Source: an uncultured Gammaproteobacteria bacterium (GTDB lineage: Bacteria; Pseudomonadota; Gammaproteobacteria; GCA-001735895). From it: a stretch of 42,617 bases of DNA. Location of the stretch: NCBI GenBank assembly GCA_913061315.1, contig CAJXUC010000027.1, forward strand, positions 1 through 42,617, written 5' to 3'. Positions 1-8,213 of the stretch are shown here, piece after piece; positions within the stretch are counted from its first letter, which is position 1, and each line of letters begins with the position of its first letter. The position numbers were made by a program, and so were the translations under genes. The notes under the pieces are model-generated. The model searched no databases, was not told the origin of the DNA, and worked only from the letters and a program-made list of their open reading frames with translations.

Positions 1-48
1 CGAGATAGCGTAGCGTCTCGTGGGCTCGGAGATGTGTATAAGAGACAG
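1..48 (+). other. Illumina Nextera i7 adapter remnant (artefact)
   Basis: Bases 1-6 (CGAGAT) match the 3' end of the P7 primer. Bases 7-14 (AGCGTAGC) match an 8-base i7 index, which I recall as N709. Bases 15-29 (GTCTCGTGGGCTCGG) match the i7 linker and bases 30-48 (AGATGTGTATAAGAGACAG) match the Tn5 mosaic end. This is library sequence left on a contig end, not genome. It supplies an artificial GTG at 34 that opens into the following reading frame. Genomic sequence starts at 49. Confidence 0.97.
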
Positions 49-549
49 GTAATCATCGTTGCTGTGTTGGTAAAGTTGACTTCAAAAGGCCCCGTTCTGT
101 ATTGGTCAGATCGCGTAGGCAAGAATAATGCTATTTTTAAAATGCCAAAATTTCGAAGTATGAAAGTTGATACACCGGTAGTGGCAACTCATTTACTGGC
201 TGATCCTAAAAGTGTTTTGACGCCTATTGGTGATTTTTTACGCAAATCCAGTTTGGATGAATTGCCGCAATTATGGTGTATTTTGAAAGGCGACATGAGT
301 TTTGTTGGGCCTCGTCCTGCATTATTTAATCAAGATGATTTGATTGCTCTGCGAACACAAAAAGGTGTTCATGACTTAGTGCCTGGTTTAACTGGCTGGG
401 CTCAAATTAATGGACGTGATGAATTACCTATTCCTCAGAAAGTAGCTTTGGATGTTGAGTATCTACATCATCAGTCTTTTTCGTTGGATATTAAAATTAT
501 TTGGCTGACGTTTATTAAGGTAATCAAAAAAGACGGGGTCTCCCATTAA
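49..549 (+). CDS. polyprenyl-phosphate sugar-1-phosphate transferase, 5'-truncated
   Basis: This is the C-terminal part (about 166 residues) of a bacterial sugar transferase (Bac_transf family; WbpL/WcaJ/PglC-type initiating enzymes). The family moves a sugar-1-phosphate from a nucleotide sugar onto undecaprenyl phosphate at the inner membrane, the first step of O-antigen or capsule unit assembly. Visible family marks are the SKGPVLYWSDRVG segment, KFRSM, the catalytic Asp-Glu pair in SSLDELPQL, FVGPRPAL, and PGLTGWAQINGR. The N-terminal membrane hairpin is missing because the contig starts here. The five codons before GTA at 49 come from the adapter, so no native start is visible. The next gene, a nucleotide-sugar dehydratase, fits a polysaccharide locus. 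The sugar substrate cannot be told from sequence. Confidence 0.9.
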   Translation, partial: VIIVAVLVKLTSKGPVLYWSDRVGKNNAIFKMPKFRSMKVDTPVVATHLLADPKSVLTPIGDFLRKSSLDELPQLWCILKGDMSFVGPRPALFNQDDLIALRTQKGVHDLVPGLTGWAQINGRDELPIPQKVALDVEYLHHQSFSLDIKIIWLTFIKVIKKDGVSH

Positions 550-829
550 TGGACTTAGCCTCTATTTATATCCGTGATGAGTATGAAGTAATCCTCTTAA
601 ATTAATACCAGTTTGATCGAATATCCCCGAAACGTTTCTTTTCAGAAAATAGCTGTTTGACTTTATATTTCAGTGAGTCCACCTAATGCACAATATTTTT
701 AAAGGCATCCTTGCGATTGTTCCTCCTAATTATGATAAAATATATTTATCTTTAATCCATAGGGTTAATGCTATGGTATTCAATAGCGTTATAATTTGAT
801 ATTTTAAATATAGTGGTAAAAATTAAAGT
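550..829. other. intergenic region before the dehydratase gene
   Basis: This is a 280-base AT-rich gap between the sugar transferase and the dehydratase. No credible ORF, tRNA or terminator was seen. A TATAAT at 790-795 with TTAATG at 765-770 (spacer 19) could be a weak promoter for the next gene, but the spacing is poor. Confidence 0.35.
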
Positions 830-2791
830 GTGTCCGCAAAAATGGCAAAAATAATAATAAGCTGGTTCCTGAATTTACAGCGGCCCATAAAACGGTTGCT
901 GCTCGTACTAGTCGATTTTGTCGTCATTCCTTTTATGTTGTGGCTATCTTTTTGTATTAGGTTAGATGTTATTTACTGGCCTCATTTGCATCAGCTATGG
1001 ATTTTTCCAGCGACATCTTTGATTGCAATCCCAATCTTTATTCGCTTTGGCCTTTATCATGCTATTTTGCGATTCATAGGTTTTAACGCCATGTGGGCTG
1101 TTGTCAAGGCTGTACTTTTGTATGGCTTTATATGGTCACTGCTGGTGTTTATGACTCACGTTGATGATGTGCCACACTCCATTTATATTTTAAACGCGCT
1201 GCTGGCAGTTTTATCCATTGGTGGCTGTCGGTTGATCGGTCGTTGGATTTTTAGCGGATATCTCCCAGTTAAACCTTCCATTGATTCAAATATAGCTAAG
1301 AATGTGCTTATTTACGGCGCTGGAGATGCTGGTAGACAGCTCGCCCAGGCTCTCGTCCTTAGCCGCGAATTAAAGCCAATCGCTTTCATCGATGATGAAA
1401 ATGCACTTCATGGTATGAATGTGCATGGTTTAAGGGTTTATCCATTTTCCGGCTTAGCTCAATTGATCGTGTCTAAGCAAGTTTCTGAAGTGTTATTGGC
1501 TTTGCCTAGTGTCACTAGAAATCGTCGAAATCAAATTATTAGCCTGTTGGAACCTTTTGCAGTGCATGTGCGCAGCATCCCTGGAGTCGCTCACTTGGCT
1601 CAAGGTAAGATTAATGCTGACGATATTCAGGAAATTGATATTGCCGGCTTGCTTGGGCGTGGATTGGTCGAACCTAATATAGAATTGTTGAATGCTAATA
1701 TCAAACAAAAAACGGTGTTGGTGACCGGTGCTGGTGGATCAATAGGTTCTGAGCTTTGTCGCCAAATAGTGGCGCTTGAGCCCTGCCGGTTGATTTTGTT
1801 TGAATGGGGTGAATTTCAACTGTATGCCATTGAAAGGGAGTTGCGGAAGGCAGGAGTTGATTGCGACATTCATCCTATTTTGGGATCGGTTGTCGATAAA
1901 AAGCGACTCGTAGACGTGTGCCAGACATTTGGCGTGCAAACTATCTATCATGCGGCGGCGTATAAACATGTACCGCTGGTTGAAAGCAACCCAGGTGAGG
2001 CAGTACGCAATAATATAATGGGTACCTTAAACGCGGCTATGGCTGCAATTGATGCGAAGGTGGAGACATTTGTATTGATTTCAACTGATAAGGCAGTGCG
2101 ACCTACCAATACCATGGGGGCGACCAAGCGCTTTGCGGAGCTTATCTTGCAGGCATTGAATGACGATAAAATTTCAGTTAATACGCGTTTTACGATGGTT
2201 CGGTTTGGTAATGTGCTGGGTTCATCGGGATCAGTAGTGCCCTTGTTTCGAGAGCAAATTGCCCAGGGTGGCCCAGTGACTGTTACGGATAAAAATATTA
2301 TTCGCTATTTTATGACAATTCCCGAGGCAGCGGAATTGGTAATACAGGCGGGTGCAATGGGACTAGGCGGTGACGTGTTTGTGTTAGACATGGGCGACCC
2401 GGTGCATATTGTCGATCTAGCCAAGAAAATGATACGGCTGAGCGGTTATAGGGTTAAGGACGAAGATTCCCCCGGTGGTGATATCGAGATAGTGTATACC
2501 GGGTTAAGGCCGGGTGAAAAACTGTACGAGGAATTATTGATTGGCGATAACGTTCAAGCTACTGCACATGATAAAATTATGAGAGCCCAAGAGAATGTGA
2601 TTGCCTGGCGTGATTTGCAGCAGTTGATCATGCAATTGGAGACTGCTTGCGATCAGGGTGATTTTCAATTAATGAGAGATGTTTTCGTTACGGCAGTATC
2701 AGGTTACAGCCCCCAATGTGATGTGGTAGATGAATTAACGCTGGTGCACGCTGAAAAGTCTAAACCCTTAAATGTCGTAAATATCGTATGA
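830..2791 (+). CDS. membrane-bound NDP-sugar 4,6-dehydratase (WbpM/CapD/FlaA1 family)
   Basis: Likely converts a UDP-HexNAc to the 4-keto-6-deoxy sugar in surface-polysaccharide synthesis. The protein has 653 residues, the size of the long WbpM/PglF class. The N-terminus has about four hydrophobic segments (roughly 20-145). A first Rossmann domain carries GAGDAGR at 163-169 and a second carries VTGAGGSIGSE at 298-308. The catalytic stretch is S418-T-D-K421, followed by M429 and K433. Met stands where short dehydratases have Tyr, as described for WbpM. The frame opens at GTG 830; ATG 842 is an alternative start and neither has a strong ribosome binding site. It lies downstream of an initiating sugar transferase. 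The exact substrate (UDP-GlcNAc is usual for the family) is inferred. Confidence 0.92.
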   Translation: MSAKMAKIIISWFLNLQRPIKRLLLVLVDFVVIPFMLWLSFCIRLDVIYWPHLHQLWIFPATSLIAIPIFIRFGLYHAILRFIGFNAMWAVVKAVLLYGFIWSLLVFMTHVDDVPHSIYILNALLAVLSIGGCRLIGRWIFSGYLPVKPSIDSNIAKNVLIYGAGDAGRQLAQALVLSRELKPIAFIDDENALHGMNVHGLRVYPFSGLAQLIVSKQVSEVLLALPSVTRNRRNQIISLLEPFAVHVRSIPGVAHLAQGKINADDIQEIDIAGLLGRGLVEPNIELLNANIKQKTVLVTGAGGSIGSELCRQIVALEPCRLILFEWGEFQLYAIERELRKAGVDCDIHPILGSVVDKKRLVDVCQTFGVQTIYHAAAYKHVPLVESNPGEAVRNNIMGTLNAAMAAIDAKVETFVLISTDKAVRPTNTMGATKRFAELILQALNDDKISVNTRFTMVRFGNVLGSSGSVVPLFREQIAQGGPVTVTDKNIIRYFMTIPEAAELVIQAGAMGLGGDVFVLDMGDPVHIVDLAKKMIRLSGYRVKDEDSPGGDIEIVYTGLRPGEKLYEELLIGDNVQATAHDKIMRAQENVIAWRDLQQLIMQLETACDQGDFQLMRDVFVTAVSGYSPQCDVVDELTLVHAEKSKPLNVVNIV

Positions 2792-2867
2792 TTAATCACT
2801 TACTTCAGGGTGTGCTTTTGGGTAGTACTTTGTCTACTCAAACTAGGTCTTGTTGTGAGTGTCAGAT

Positions 2868-3479
2868 ATGAGACGTGCGCTAAAACTCGGTGGTTTTTTT
2901 TATCTATTGCTGGTTTACCTTACTTATTTTTTATATTCAACGGGTGCATCGGCAGACGCTTTTAAGCATGCTGTTCAGCAAAAAAGCATTGAACAACTTG
3001 ATCAGTATATTGATTATAAAGCAGTACAATCGAGTATTAAACAGCAGTTAAAGATTAAAATACTGAGTGAGGCATCCGTTTACCAAAGCAAAGGTGAAAA
3101 TGAAAAGCCGGTAAGTTTTTTGGAAATGACACTAGCGATTAAAATAATAGAAGACTATATCGATTCTTATATCACCAGAGAAGGGTCTTCTAAGCTATTC
3201 CAGTGGTTGGCTAAAGATAACCATGAAAATAGCAAGATATCAAAAGCCAAAAAATATCTGACGCAGCTGCAGTCAGATCAATTCATCAACTTTAGGCACT
3301 GGCATTTTACGTCATTCAATTCCATCGAGACGATGAGTTATGATCAAGACGGGCGTGAATATAAACTTGTGTTTACCTTTGACGGCCTAAGATGGGTAAT
3401 AACCGATGTTATTCTTAATTTACAGGACATCGATAGTAAGAAAATAGTTTCCTTTATTGAGCAGTTTAGAGGGTCTTAG
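2868..3479 (+). CDS. DUF2939-type protein with N-terminal membrane segment
   Basis: Function unknown. The protein is about 203 residues, with one hydrophobic N-terminal segment (roughly residues 8-27) that could be a signal anchor or signal peptide, followed by a soluble domain. The motif YIDYKAVQSSIKQQLK and the ending region with FDGLRWVITDVIL resemble DUF2939 proteins, where a Asp-Tyr/Phe-x-x-Val-x-x-Ser/Leu-Lys pattern is usual. The family call is from memory of that motif. ATG 2868 is preferred (GTGAG eight bases upstream); GTG 2859 in the same frame is possible. It stands alone between the polysaccharide genes and miaB, with a 137-base gap to miaB. Confidence 0.6.
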   Translation: MRRALKLGGFFYLLLVYLTYFLYSTGASADAFKHAVQQKSIEQLDQYIDYKAVQSSIKQQLKIKILSEASVYQSKGENEKPVSFLEMTLAIKIIEDYIDSYITREGSSKLFQWLAKDNHENSKISKAKKYLTQLQSDQFINFRHWHFTSFNSIETMSYDQDGREYKLVFTFDGLRWVITDVILNLQDIDSKKIVSFIEQFRGS

Positions 3480-3616
3480 TTTTCTAATTTGGGCCGAATG
3501 CAGTTAATTAATGGTATCATTATGATGAAGCCCCAAGTTGTAATAAGTGTTTGAAAGTCTGGAACAAATCACCAGTACAGTGTATCTTGCGATTCTTTTT
3601 GTAATCAAGGTGTGAT

Positions 3617-4945
3617 ATGAGCGGAAAAGTCTTTATCAAAACTCACGGTTGCCAGATGAACGAGTACGACTCGTCTCAAATGCTGGGTGTACTTGAACGA
3701 GATTGTCAGCTTTCTGCTACTGATAACGAGGGTGATGCGGAAGTATTGTTGCTTAACACCTGCTCTATTCGAGAAAAAGCTCAGGAAAAAGTTTTTTCTC
3801 AATTGGGTCGCTGGCGGAAGTTGAAAGATAAAAATCCAAATATCGTGATTGGTGTTGGTGGTTGTGTCGCCAGTCAGGAAGGGGACGCTATTAGGACTAG
3901 AGCTCCATTCGTTGACTTGGTTTTTGGCCCGCAAACATTACATCGACTCCCCGCAATGCTGGCTGAATCTCGTTCTTCTGGTAAAGCTCAAGTTGACGTC
4001 AGTTTTCCAGAAATTGAAAAATTTGACTATCTGCCCGCACCCAAATCAGATGGCGTGAAGGCCTTTGTATCTATTATGGAGGGTTGTAGTAAATACTGTA
4101 GTTTTTGTGTGGTGCCTTATACCCGAGGAGAAGAAATTAGTCGACCGCTTGACGGTGTTCTCGAAGAAATTATGGCTTTAGCTGTTCAAGGCGTTAGAGA
4201 AGTGAATTTATTGGGTCAGAACGTCAATGCCTATCATGGTTTAATGGATGATGGTGACTTCTGTGATTTAGCACTTTTAATCCATTATGTTGCCGCTATC
4301 GAGGGCATCGAGCGAATTCGTTTTACAACCTCACATCCGGTTGAATTCTCAGATAGCTTGATTGAAGCGTACGCAACGGTCCCTGAGCTGGTGAGTCACC
4401 TGCATTTACCGATTCAGAGTGGATCTGACCGTGTGTTAATGATGATGAAAAGAGGCCACACCGCGATAGAATATAAACATAAAATTCGCAAGTTACGTGA
4501 AATTCGTCCCGAATTAAGTTTGTCATCTGACTTTATTATTGGCTTTCCCGGTGAAACTGAAGCCGATTTTCAGGCGACAATGAAATTAATTGATGACGTA
4601 GGATTTGATACTTCGTTTAGCTTTATTTATAGTCAAAGACCCGGTACCCCTGCCGCTTTTCTTCCAGACGATATTACAATGGACATAAAGAAAACGCGGT
4701 TAAAAGCATTGCAGGATAGAATATTAATGCAGGCAAGTCAGATATCGAGAAAGATGGTTGGAACGCGGCAAAGAATATTGGTAGAGGGTACTTCTCGTAA
4801 AAGTGAGGAAGAGATGAAGGGGCGAACTGAAAATAATCGAGTAGTAAACTTCGCAGGTGCTGAAGTCAAATCAGGCCAATTTATCGATGTCACTATAACG
4901 GAGGCACTCAACAATTCACTACGTGGAGAAATTGTAGCTTTATGA
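3617..4945 (+). CDS. miaB: tRNA-2-methylthio-N6-dimethylallyladenosine synthase
   Basis: Radical-SAM methylthiotransferase that adds the 2-methylthio group to i6A37 of tRNAs reading UNN codons. The 442 residues are normal for the family. The N-terminal domain has cluster ligands C12 ([11 protein letters not shown]), C49 (LLLNTCSI) and C83 (GVGGCVA). The radical-SAM motif CSKYCSFC gives C157, C161 and C164, followed by VVPYTRGEE and [10 protein letters not shown]-terminal TRAM-like region follows (roughly 375-442). ATG 3617 is preceded by AAGGTG at good distance. The stop overlaps the next start as ATGA, so the Wzz-like gene is probably translationally coupled. In most gammaproteobacteria phoH would follow directly. 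Confidence 0.97.
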   Translation: MSGKVFIKTHGCQMNEYDSSQMLGVLERDCQLSATDNEGDAEVLLLNTCSIREKAQEKVFSQLGRWRKLKDKNPNIVIGVGGCVASQEGDAIRTRAPFVDLVFGPQTLHRLPAMLAESRSSGKAQVDVSFPEIEKFDYLPAPKSDGVKAFVSIMEGCSKYCSFCVVPYTRGEEISRPLDGVLEEIMALAVQGVREVNLLGQNVNAYHGLMDDGDFCDLALLIHYVAAIEGIERIRFTTSHPVEFSDSLIEAYATVPELVSHLHLPIQSGSDRVLMMMKRGHTAIEYKHKIRKLREIRPELSLSSDFIIGFPGETEADFQATMKLIDDVGFDTSFSFIYSQRPGTPAAFLPDDITMDIKKTRLKALQDRILMQASQISRKMVGTRQRILVEGTSRKSEEEMKGRTENNRVVNFAGAEVKSGQFIDVTITEALNNSLRGEIVAL

Positions 4946-5937
4946 GCCAGGAAAACAGTACAAAAAATTTGCAGCCAATAGATGCGCAATATATTAATAG
5001 TTATGAACAGCAGGATGAAATCAGTTTGATAGATCTGTGGATTACATTGCTCAAGTTTAAAAAAGTGTACTTATGGGCATTCATTTTTTCAATAATGGTG
5101 GGGATATCTGCAGTAACTTTGCTTAGTACGCCAAAATATACTTTGACTACTACGTTAAAAATAGCGGACTATAATCTTGCTCCAATTGAATCCCCCGAGT
5201 TGGTTATAAGCAGAATTAACTTTGTGATTCTCCCTGAGATGGCAAGAGCTGGGTTAAAGGCTAACCGTCGGGCAAGCTTTGAGGCTGATTTTTTAAATCC
5301 TAGAGGGACAAACCTGATTTTAATCGAGAGTAAAGTACTTGAAAATCAAGTTGACGTATATAGTGATTTTCACTCCAGACTTAGTGCTAGAATTATTAAT
5401 GCGCATCAGGACCTTTTGTTAAAACTCAATTCGAATTTACGAAAAGCAATAGTATTAGAAGAGAAATTTAGCCTTAAACCTTTTGCTTTTGACGCATATA
5501 TAAAGAAATTTCATCCTGATGTAACGACTAGTATTAACCAACTGAACAATACAATTAAAAGTCTGACGGATGGAAAGGTTTACGAGCAGTCTAAAACTGA
5601 TCCGAAAGCGTTGGCACGAATGATGTTAATTAATCAGGAAGTTGGGGTCTTAATTGATCAGAAAACATCTTTAGTGAAGAATGTGACTGTTGCCTTCAAT
5701 GAGTATATCGCTAAAAGTAAACAGAGCGAGAGAATACTTCTGGAGCTTAAGGACAAAGTTCAGAATGAATTGTCAATTATTCTCAGTCAATCAGAATTGT
5801 CACGGAAGCCAGTCAATCGACCGAAGAGCTTGCTCTATTCTTTTGTCTTTCTACTGTCGATTTTCCTTGCATTTGCTTTTACTTTAGTTTGCATGTTCCG
5901 CGCCAAGGTAATCGAGCGAATGGCAGAAAAGGCCTAA
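4942..5937 (+). CDS. Wzz-like polysaccharide chain-length determinant protein
   Basis: A likely polysaccharide co-polymerase of the Wzz family (inner membrane), which sets O-antigen or exopolysaccharide chain length. The protein has 331 residues. A short cytosolic N-terminus ends in [18 protein letters not shown]1 is at about 42-63. A long periplasmic segment with coiled-coil character (about 70-290) follows, then the proline-containing [13 protein letters not shown] and TM2 at about 298-318. This two-TM layout with a Pro-rich stretch before TM2 is the Wzz signature; the tyrosine kinase domain of Wzc is absent. The start overlaps the miaB stop by four bases (ATGA). Its position between miaB and phoH, away from the polysaccharide genes at 49-2791, is unusual. 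It may serve that locus, but this is inference. Confidence 0.82.
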   Translation: MSQENSTKNLQPIDAQYINSYEQQDEISLIDLWITLLKFKKVYLWAFIFSIMVGISAVTLLSTPKYTLTTTLKIADYNLAPIESPELVISRINFVILPEMARAGLKANRRASFEADFLNPRGTNLILIESKVLENQVDVYSDFHSRLSARIINAHQDLLLKLNSNLRKAIVLEEKFSLKPFAFDAYIKKFHPDVTTSINQLNNTIKSLTDGKVYEQSKTDPKALARMMLINQEVGVLIDQKTSLVKNVTVAFNEYIAKSKQSERILLELKDKVQNELSIILSQSELSRKPVNRPKSLLYSFVFLLSIFLAFAFTLVCMFRAKVIERMAEKA

Positions 5938-5940
5938 GAT

Positions 5941-6876
5941 ATAAAAAAAATAATCAATTTTAATTTCCTTGAAACCACTCAGCTCGTTAACTTTTGTGGC
6001 GCCTTGAATCAAAATCTAAAGCGTATTGAAGCTCAGCTTCATCTTCAGTTGAGTGTTAAAGGTGGCAAGCTTTCGGTGCGCTCGAAAGAAGCTATTTCAC
6101 CCAAAGCGGTTAAATCAATCGAACAGCTAATTGCAATGACTGTGGATCACGCCTTGTCGATCGATGAAATTGATAGTGTTTTAAATGCACCAGATCAAGA
6201 AGAGCTTGAAAATTTTGATGCGCAAACAGTCAAATTAAAGAAAAAGTTCATCCGCCCTAAAACTGAGCTTCAAAGTCAGTATATGGAGAGCATTTCGAAA
6301 AAAGTGATTAACTTTGGCGTTGGCCCAGCCGGTACAGGGAAAACTTATCTGGCGGTTGCCAAAGCCGTGCAGGCACTAGAAAGTGAAGAGGTTGCTCGGT
6401 TAATTTTAACTCGGCCAGCGGTGGAAGCGGGTGAAAAACTAGGTTTTCTTCCCGGTGATTTGTCACAAAAAGTGGATCCCTATTTGCGCCCCGTTTATGA
6501 TGCTCTTTATGAAATGCTCGGGTTTGATAAGGTCGAAAAGTTAATATCACGTCATATAATAGAAGTCGCTCCACTGGCTTATATGCGGGGGCGAACCTTG
6601 AATAATGCATTTGTCATTCTGGATGAAGCCCAAAATACCACTCCAATGCAAATGAAGATGTTCCTGACTCGAATTGGTTTTGGAACCAAGGCCGTTGTGA
6701 CGGGTGATATAACGCAAATTGATTTACCCGCCAATCAAAGTTCGGGTTTAAGTCATAGCCTTAATATATTGAAAAAAATTGAAGCCATTGGTATCGTCAA
6801 CTTTACTTCTGGTGATGTGGTTCGTCATCCATTGGTGCAACATATTGTCGAAGCTTATGATGAATACGAAAAATAG
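5941..6876 (+). CDS. phoH: PhoH-family ATPase (YbeZ), start codon non-standard
   Basis: PhoH-like P-loop NTPase, usually encoded beside ybeY and linked to rRNA maturation and RNA metabolism. Visible motifs are Walker A GPAGTGKTYLAV, RPAVEAGEKLGFLPGD, Walker B VILDEAQNTTPMQMKMFLTRIG and VVTGDITQIDLP. The first standard start in frame is TTG 6004, but the frame is open back to the wzz stop at 5935-5937. The codons between read FNFLETTQLVNFCGALNQ, which matches the family N-terminus (E. coli has ITLEPADNARLLSLCGPFD). The true start is therefore probably upstream. ATA 5941 sits eight bases after AAAAGG (5927-5932) and would give M-K-K-I-I-N-F; ATA 5950 or ATC 5953 are other options. A base error at the start cannot be excluded. 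Gene identity is certain; the start is not. Confidence 0.9.
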   Translation: MKKIINFNFLETTQLVNFCGALNQNLKRIEAQLHLQLSVKGGKLSVRSKEAISPKAVKSIEQLIAMTVDHALSIDEIDSVLNAPDQEELENFDAQTVKLKKKFIRPKTELQSQYMESISKKVINFGVGPAGTGKTYLAVAKAVQALESEEVARLILTRPAVEAGEKLGFLPGDLSQKVDPYLRPVYDALYEMLGFDKVEKLISRHIIEVAPLAYMRGRTLNNAFVILDEAQNTTPMQMKMFLTRIGFGTKAVVTGDITQIDLPANQSSGLSHSLNILKKIEAIGIVNFTSGDVVRHPLVQHIVEAYDEYEK

Positions 6877-6882
6877 TGGGGA

Positions 6883-7350
6883 GTGACGAACTCGAAAACC
6901 ATGGTTAATGTTGACCTGCAAAATGATGATGAGTTTGAATCTATACCCTCTATTGATCAGTTTTTACATTGGGTCGAATCGTCACTTCTGCAGCCATTCA
7001 TAAGCTTAGAGCAAACCATACGGGTGGTTTCTGAAGCAGAGAGTCAAACGCTCAATAGGCAGTTTCGTGGTAAGGATAAAGCCACGAATGTGCTTTCTTT
7101 TCCATCAGATGACGACTATCTAGATTATGACTGTCTGGGTGATCTGGTGATTTGTTTGTCTGTAGTTGAGTCTGAGGCCTTGGTGCAAGGTAAAGAATAC
7201 CATGCTCACTGGGCTCATATGGTGGTCCATGGCATGCTCCATTTACAGGGATTTGATCATCAAATTGATGATGAAGCCGAAGAAATGGAGCGTTTAGAAA
7301 TTAAAATTTTATCTACTCTAGGTTATACTAGTCCATACAATGAATTGTAA
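6883..7350 (+). CDS. ybeY: endoribonuclease YbeY (rRNA maturation factor)
   Basis: Zinc-dependent single-strand endoribonuclease needed for 16S rRNA 3'-end maturation and 70S quality control. The zinc motif is intact: HMVVHGMLHLQGFDH (H-x3-H-x5-H). RGKDKATNVLSFP and LGDLVIC are also typical. Length is 155 residues from GTG 6883. ATG 6901 gives a more family-like start (MVNVDLQ) and is a real alternative, though the GGGGAG at 6877-6882 is too close to GTG and rather far from ATG. It lies six bases after phoH, in the conserved phoH-ybeY-corC-lnt order. Confidence 0.95.
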   Translation: MTNSKTMVNVDLQNDDEFESIPSIDQFLHWVESSLLQPFISLEQTIRVVSEAESQTLNRQFRGKDKATNVLSFPSDDDYLDYDCLGDLVICLSVVESEALVQGKEYHAHWAHMVVHGMLHLQGFDHQIDDEAEEMERLEIKILSTLGYTSPYNEL

Positions 7351-7373
7351 GTTTTACTTCTTTAGGAGCTGTA

Positions 7374-8213
7374 ATGACAGACGCTGATAACAGCGGGTCG
7401 ACAAAGGGTTGGCTGGAACGCATTTCAAATGCATTTACCAGTGAACCCCAAACTCAAAAACAGTTATTGGATCTGTTAAAAAATCTGCAAACTGACCAAT
7501 TAATTGGTGCAGAAGAGCTATACATGATCGAAGGTGTTTTACAGGTTTCAGACATGCAAGCACGAGATATTATGATTCCCCGAGGTCAAATGGTCGTATT
7601 AGACCATGATGATTCATTTGCGACTATTATCGAAAAAATAGCAGAATCGGGTCACTCCCGTTTTCCTGTTATTGACGATGACAAAGATGATGTGGTGGGT
7701 ATTTTGCTCGCGAAAGACCTACTGCAACTCTCGGTTGAAAAACCAGAGCAATTCGAAATTAATGACTACATTCGTTCAGCGTCCTTTATCCCTGAGAGTA
7801 AGCGCTTGAACGTATTGCTCAAAGAGTTTCGCGTCAACCGCAGTCATATGGCGATGATAGTGGATGAATATGGCGGTGTTTCTGGACTCGTGACTATCGA
7901 AGATGTGCTGGAGCGAATCGTTGGAAAAATTGACGATGAGCATGATGATGACGATGATGAGCTCGATATTCAGCCCCATGGTGCGCATCGATATAGTGTT
8001 AAAGCTTTAACGCCACTGGCTGATTTCAACGCTTATTTCAAAACTGAGTTTGTGAATGAGGATGTCGAAACTCTGGGTGGGTACCTACTCGGTCACATCG
8101 GACACTTACCCGATAGAGGTGAGGTCATTACACTCGATCAGTTGACCTTTAAAGTGTTAGAGGCTGATAGTCGCCAGGTGCATTTATATCAGGTCATTGA
8201 TGACCGTAGCTAG
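7374..8213 (+). CDS. corC: CorC/YbeX-type CBS-domain protein
   Basis: Soluble cytosolic protein of the CorC family, with two CBS domains (about 55-175) and a C-terminal CorC_HlyC transporter-associated domain (about 195-275). It has been linked to Mg/Co efflux and, through its operon, to ribosome metabolism. Seen directly: IMIPRGQMVVLDHDD, SGHSRFPVID, MAMIVDEYGGVSGLVTIEDVLERIVG and the family's acidic stretch EHDDDDDELD. The 279 residues are usual. ATG 7374 is preceded by TTAGGAGCTGTA. Its 3' end overlaps the start of lnt. Confidence 0.93.
   Translation: MTDADNSGSTKGWLERISNAFTSEPQTQKQLLDLLKNLQTDQLIGAEELYMIEGVLQVSDMQARDIMIPRGQMVVLDHDDSFATIIEKIAESGHSRFPVIDDDKDDVVGILLAKDLLQLSVEKPEQFEINDYIRSASFIPESKRLNVLLKEFRVNRSHMAMIVDEYGGVSGLVTIEDVLERIVGKIDDEHDDDDDELDIQPHGAHRYSVKALTPLADFNAYFKTEFVNEDVETLGGYLLGHIGHLPDRGEVITLDQLTFKVLEADSRQVHLYQVIDDRS

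Noticed and set aside
34..48. GTG start for the sugar transferase
   Set aside because: These codons are adapter sequence; the gene is 5'-truncated.
5690..5887. 65-codon frame inside the wzz-like gene
   Set aside because: Shadow of the wzz frame that covers its Pro-rich and TM2 part; no independent start signal.
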